Source: an uncultured bacterium
Lineage (GTDB): Bacteria; Bacillota; Clostridia; Oscillospirales; Oscillospiraceae
Assembly: GCA_905215425.1 (NCBI GenBank)
Contig: CAJMQD010000060.1
Coordinates: 1-6,196, forward strand
Length of the DNA stretch: 6,196 bases
Direction: 5' to 3'
Positions 6,150-6,196 of this stretch are shown here, piece by piece; position 1 is the stretch's first letter, and every line of letters begins with the position of its first letter. The position numbers and the translations under genes are program-made. The notes beneath the pieces were generated by a model. That model saw only the letters and a program-made list of their open reading frames with translations, was not told where the DNA came from and ran no database searches.

Positions 6150-6192
6150 CCACCGGCTAAGCCGGTGGCTTGAGTAAGCCCTATAAGGGCTT
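6150..6192. repeat. Two tandem perfect hairpins at the window edge
   Basis: CCACCGGC-TAA-GCCGGTGG (6150-6168) is a perfect 8-bp stem with a three-base loop. Eight bases on (6176) starts AAGCCCT-ATA-AGGGCTT (6176-6192), a perfect 7-bp stem with a three-base loop. Neither has a clear T-run, though the second ends TTTATA. Tight tandem palindromes of this kind are found at IS200/IS605-type element ends and their gene-less derivatives, and in compound terminators. Nothing beyond position 6196 is available to decide. The whole stretch 6060-6196 contains no supportable gene. Confidence 0.5.
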
Positions 6193-6196
6193 TATA

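Overview
The window looks like a piece of a GC-rich genome from the Bacillota, most likely a gut-type Clostridia of the Oscillospiraceae/Flavonifractor kind. The clues are a YesM/YesN-type two-component pair, a lipoprotein-anchored solute-binding protein (no outer membrane implied), strong AGGAG-type ribosome binding sites, and a GTCATTGCGAG...GGCAATCCG palindromic repeat at the right edge that resembles repeats I associate with such genomes. The taxonomic call is inference.

Layout: all genes read left to right. Positions 1-156 hold the last 51 codons of a sensor histidine kinase. Its end overlaps the start of a compact receiver-AraC response regulator (149-898). A 171-bp regulatory gap (899-1069) follows, with a 42-bp-spaced direct repeat, a consensus TATAAT -10 box lacking a good -35, and a perfect palindrome at the predicted transcription start. 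Next comes a lipoprotein solute-binding protein (1070-2338), then a gap of about 160 bp carrying a strong intrinsic-terminator-like hairpin. After it lie three tightly coupled genes: an ABC ATPase (2498-3526), a fused two-domain permease (3526-5460, 1-bp overlap) and a HAD-IA phosphatase of the YihX type (5457-6059, ATGA overlap). The last 137 bp have no gene and hold three hairpins, one of them a likely dispersed palindromic repeat.

How it fits together: the kinase/regulator pair probably senses an extracellular signal and activates the solute-binding protein promoter. Partial termination after that gene would give more binding protein than membrane complex. The transporter has the FbpABC/AfuABC architecture (binding protein, one polypeptide carrying both permease domains, PotA/FbpC-like ATPase). 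Such operons are often annotated as iron(III) transporters. A sugar-phosphate-type phosphatase coupled to the permease, and a YesMN-like regulator pair next to the binding protein (compare S. aureus HptSRA and the AfuABC sugar-phosphate importers), make import of a phosphorylated organic compound, perhaps a hexose phosphate, an attractive alternative. That substrate is a hypothesis, not something read from the sequence.
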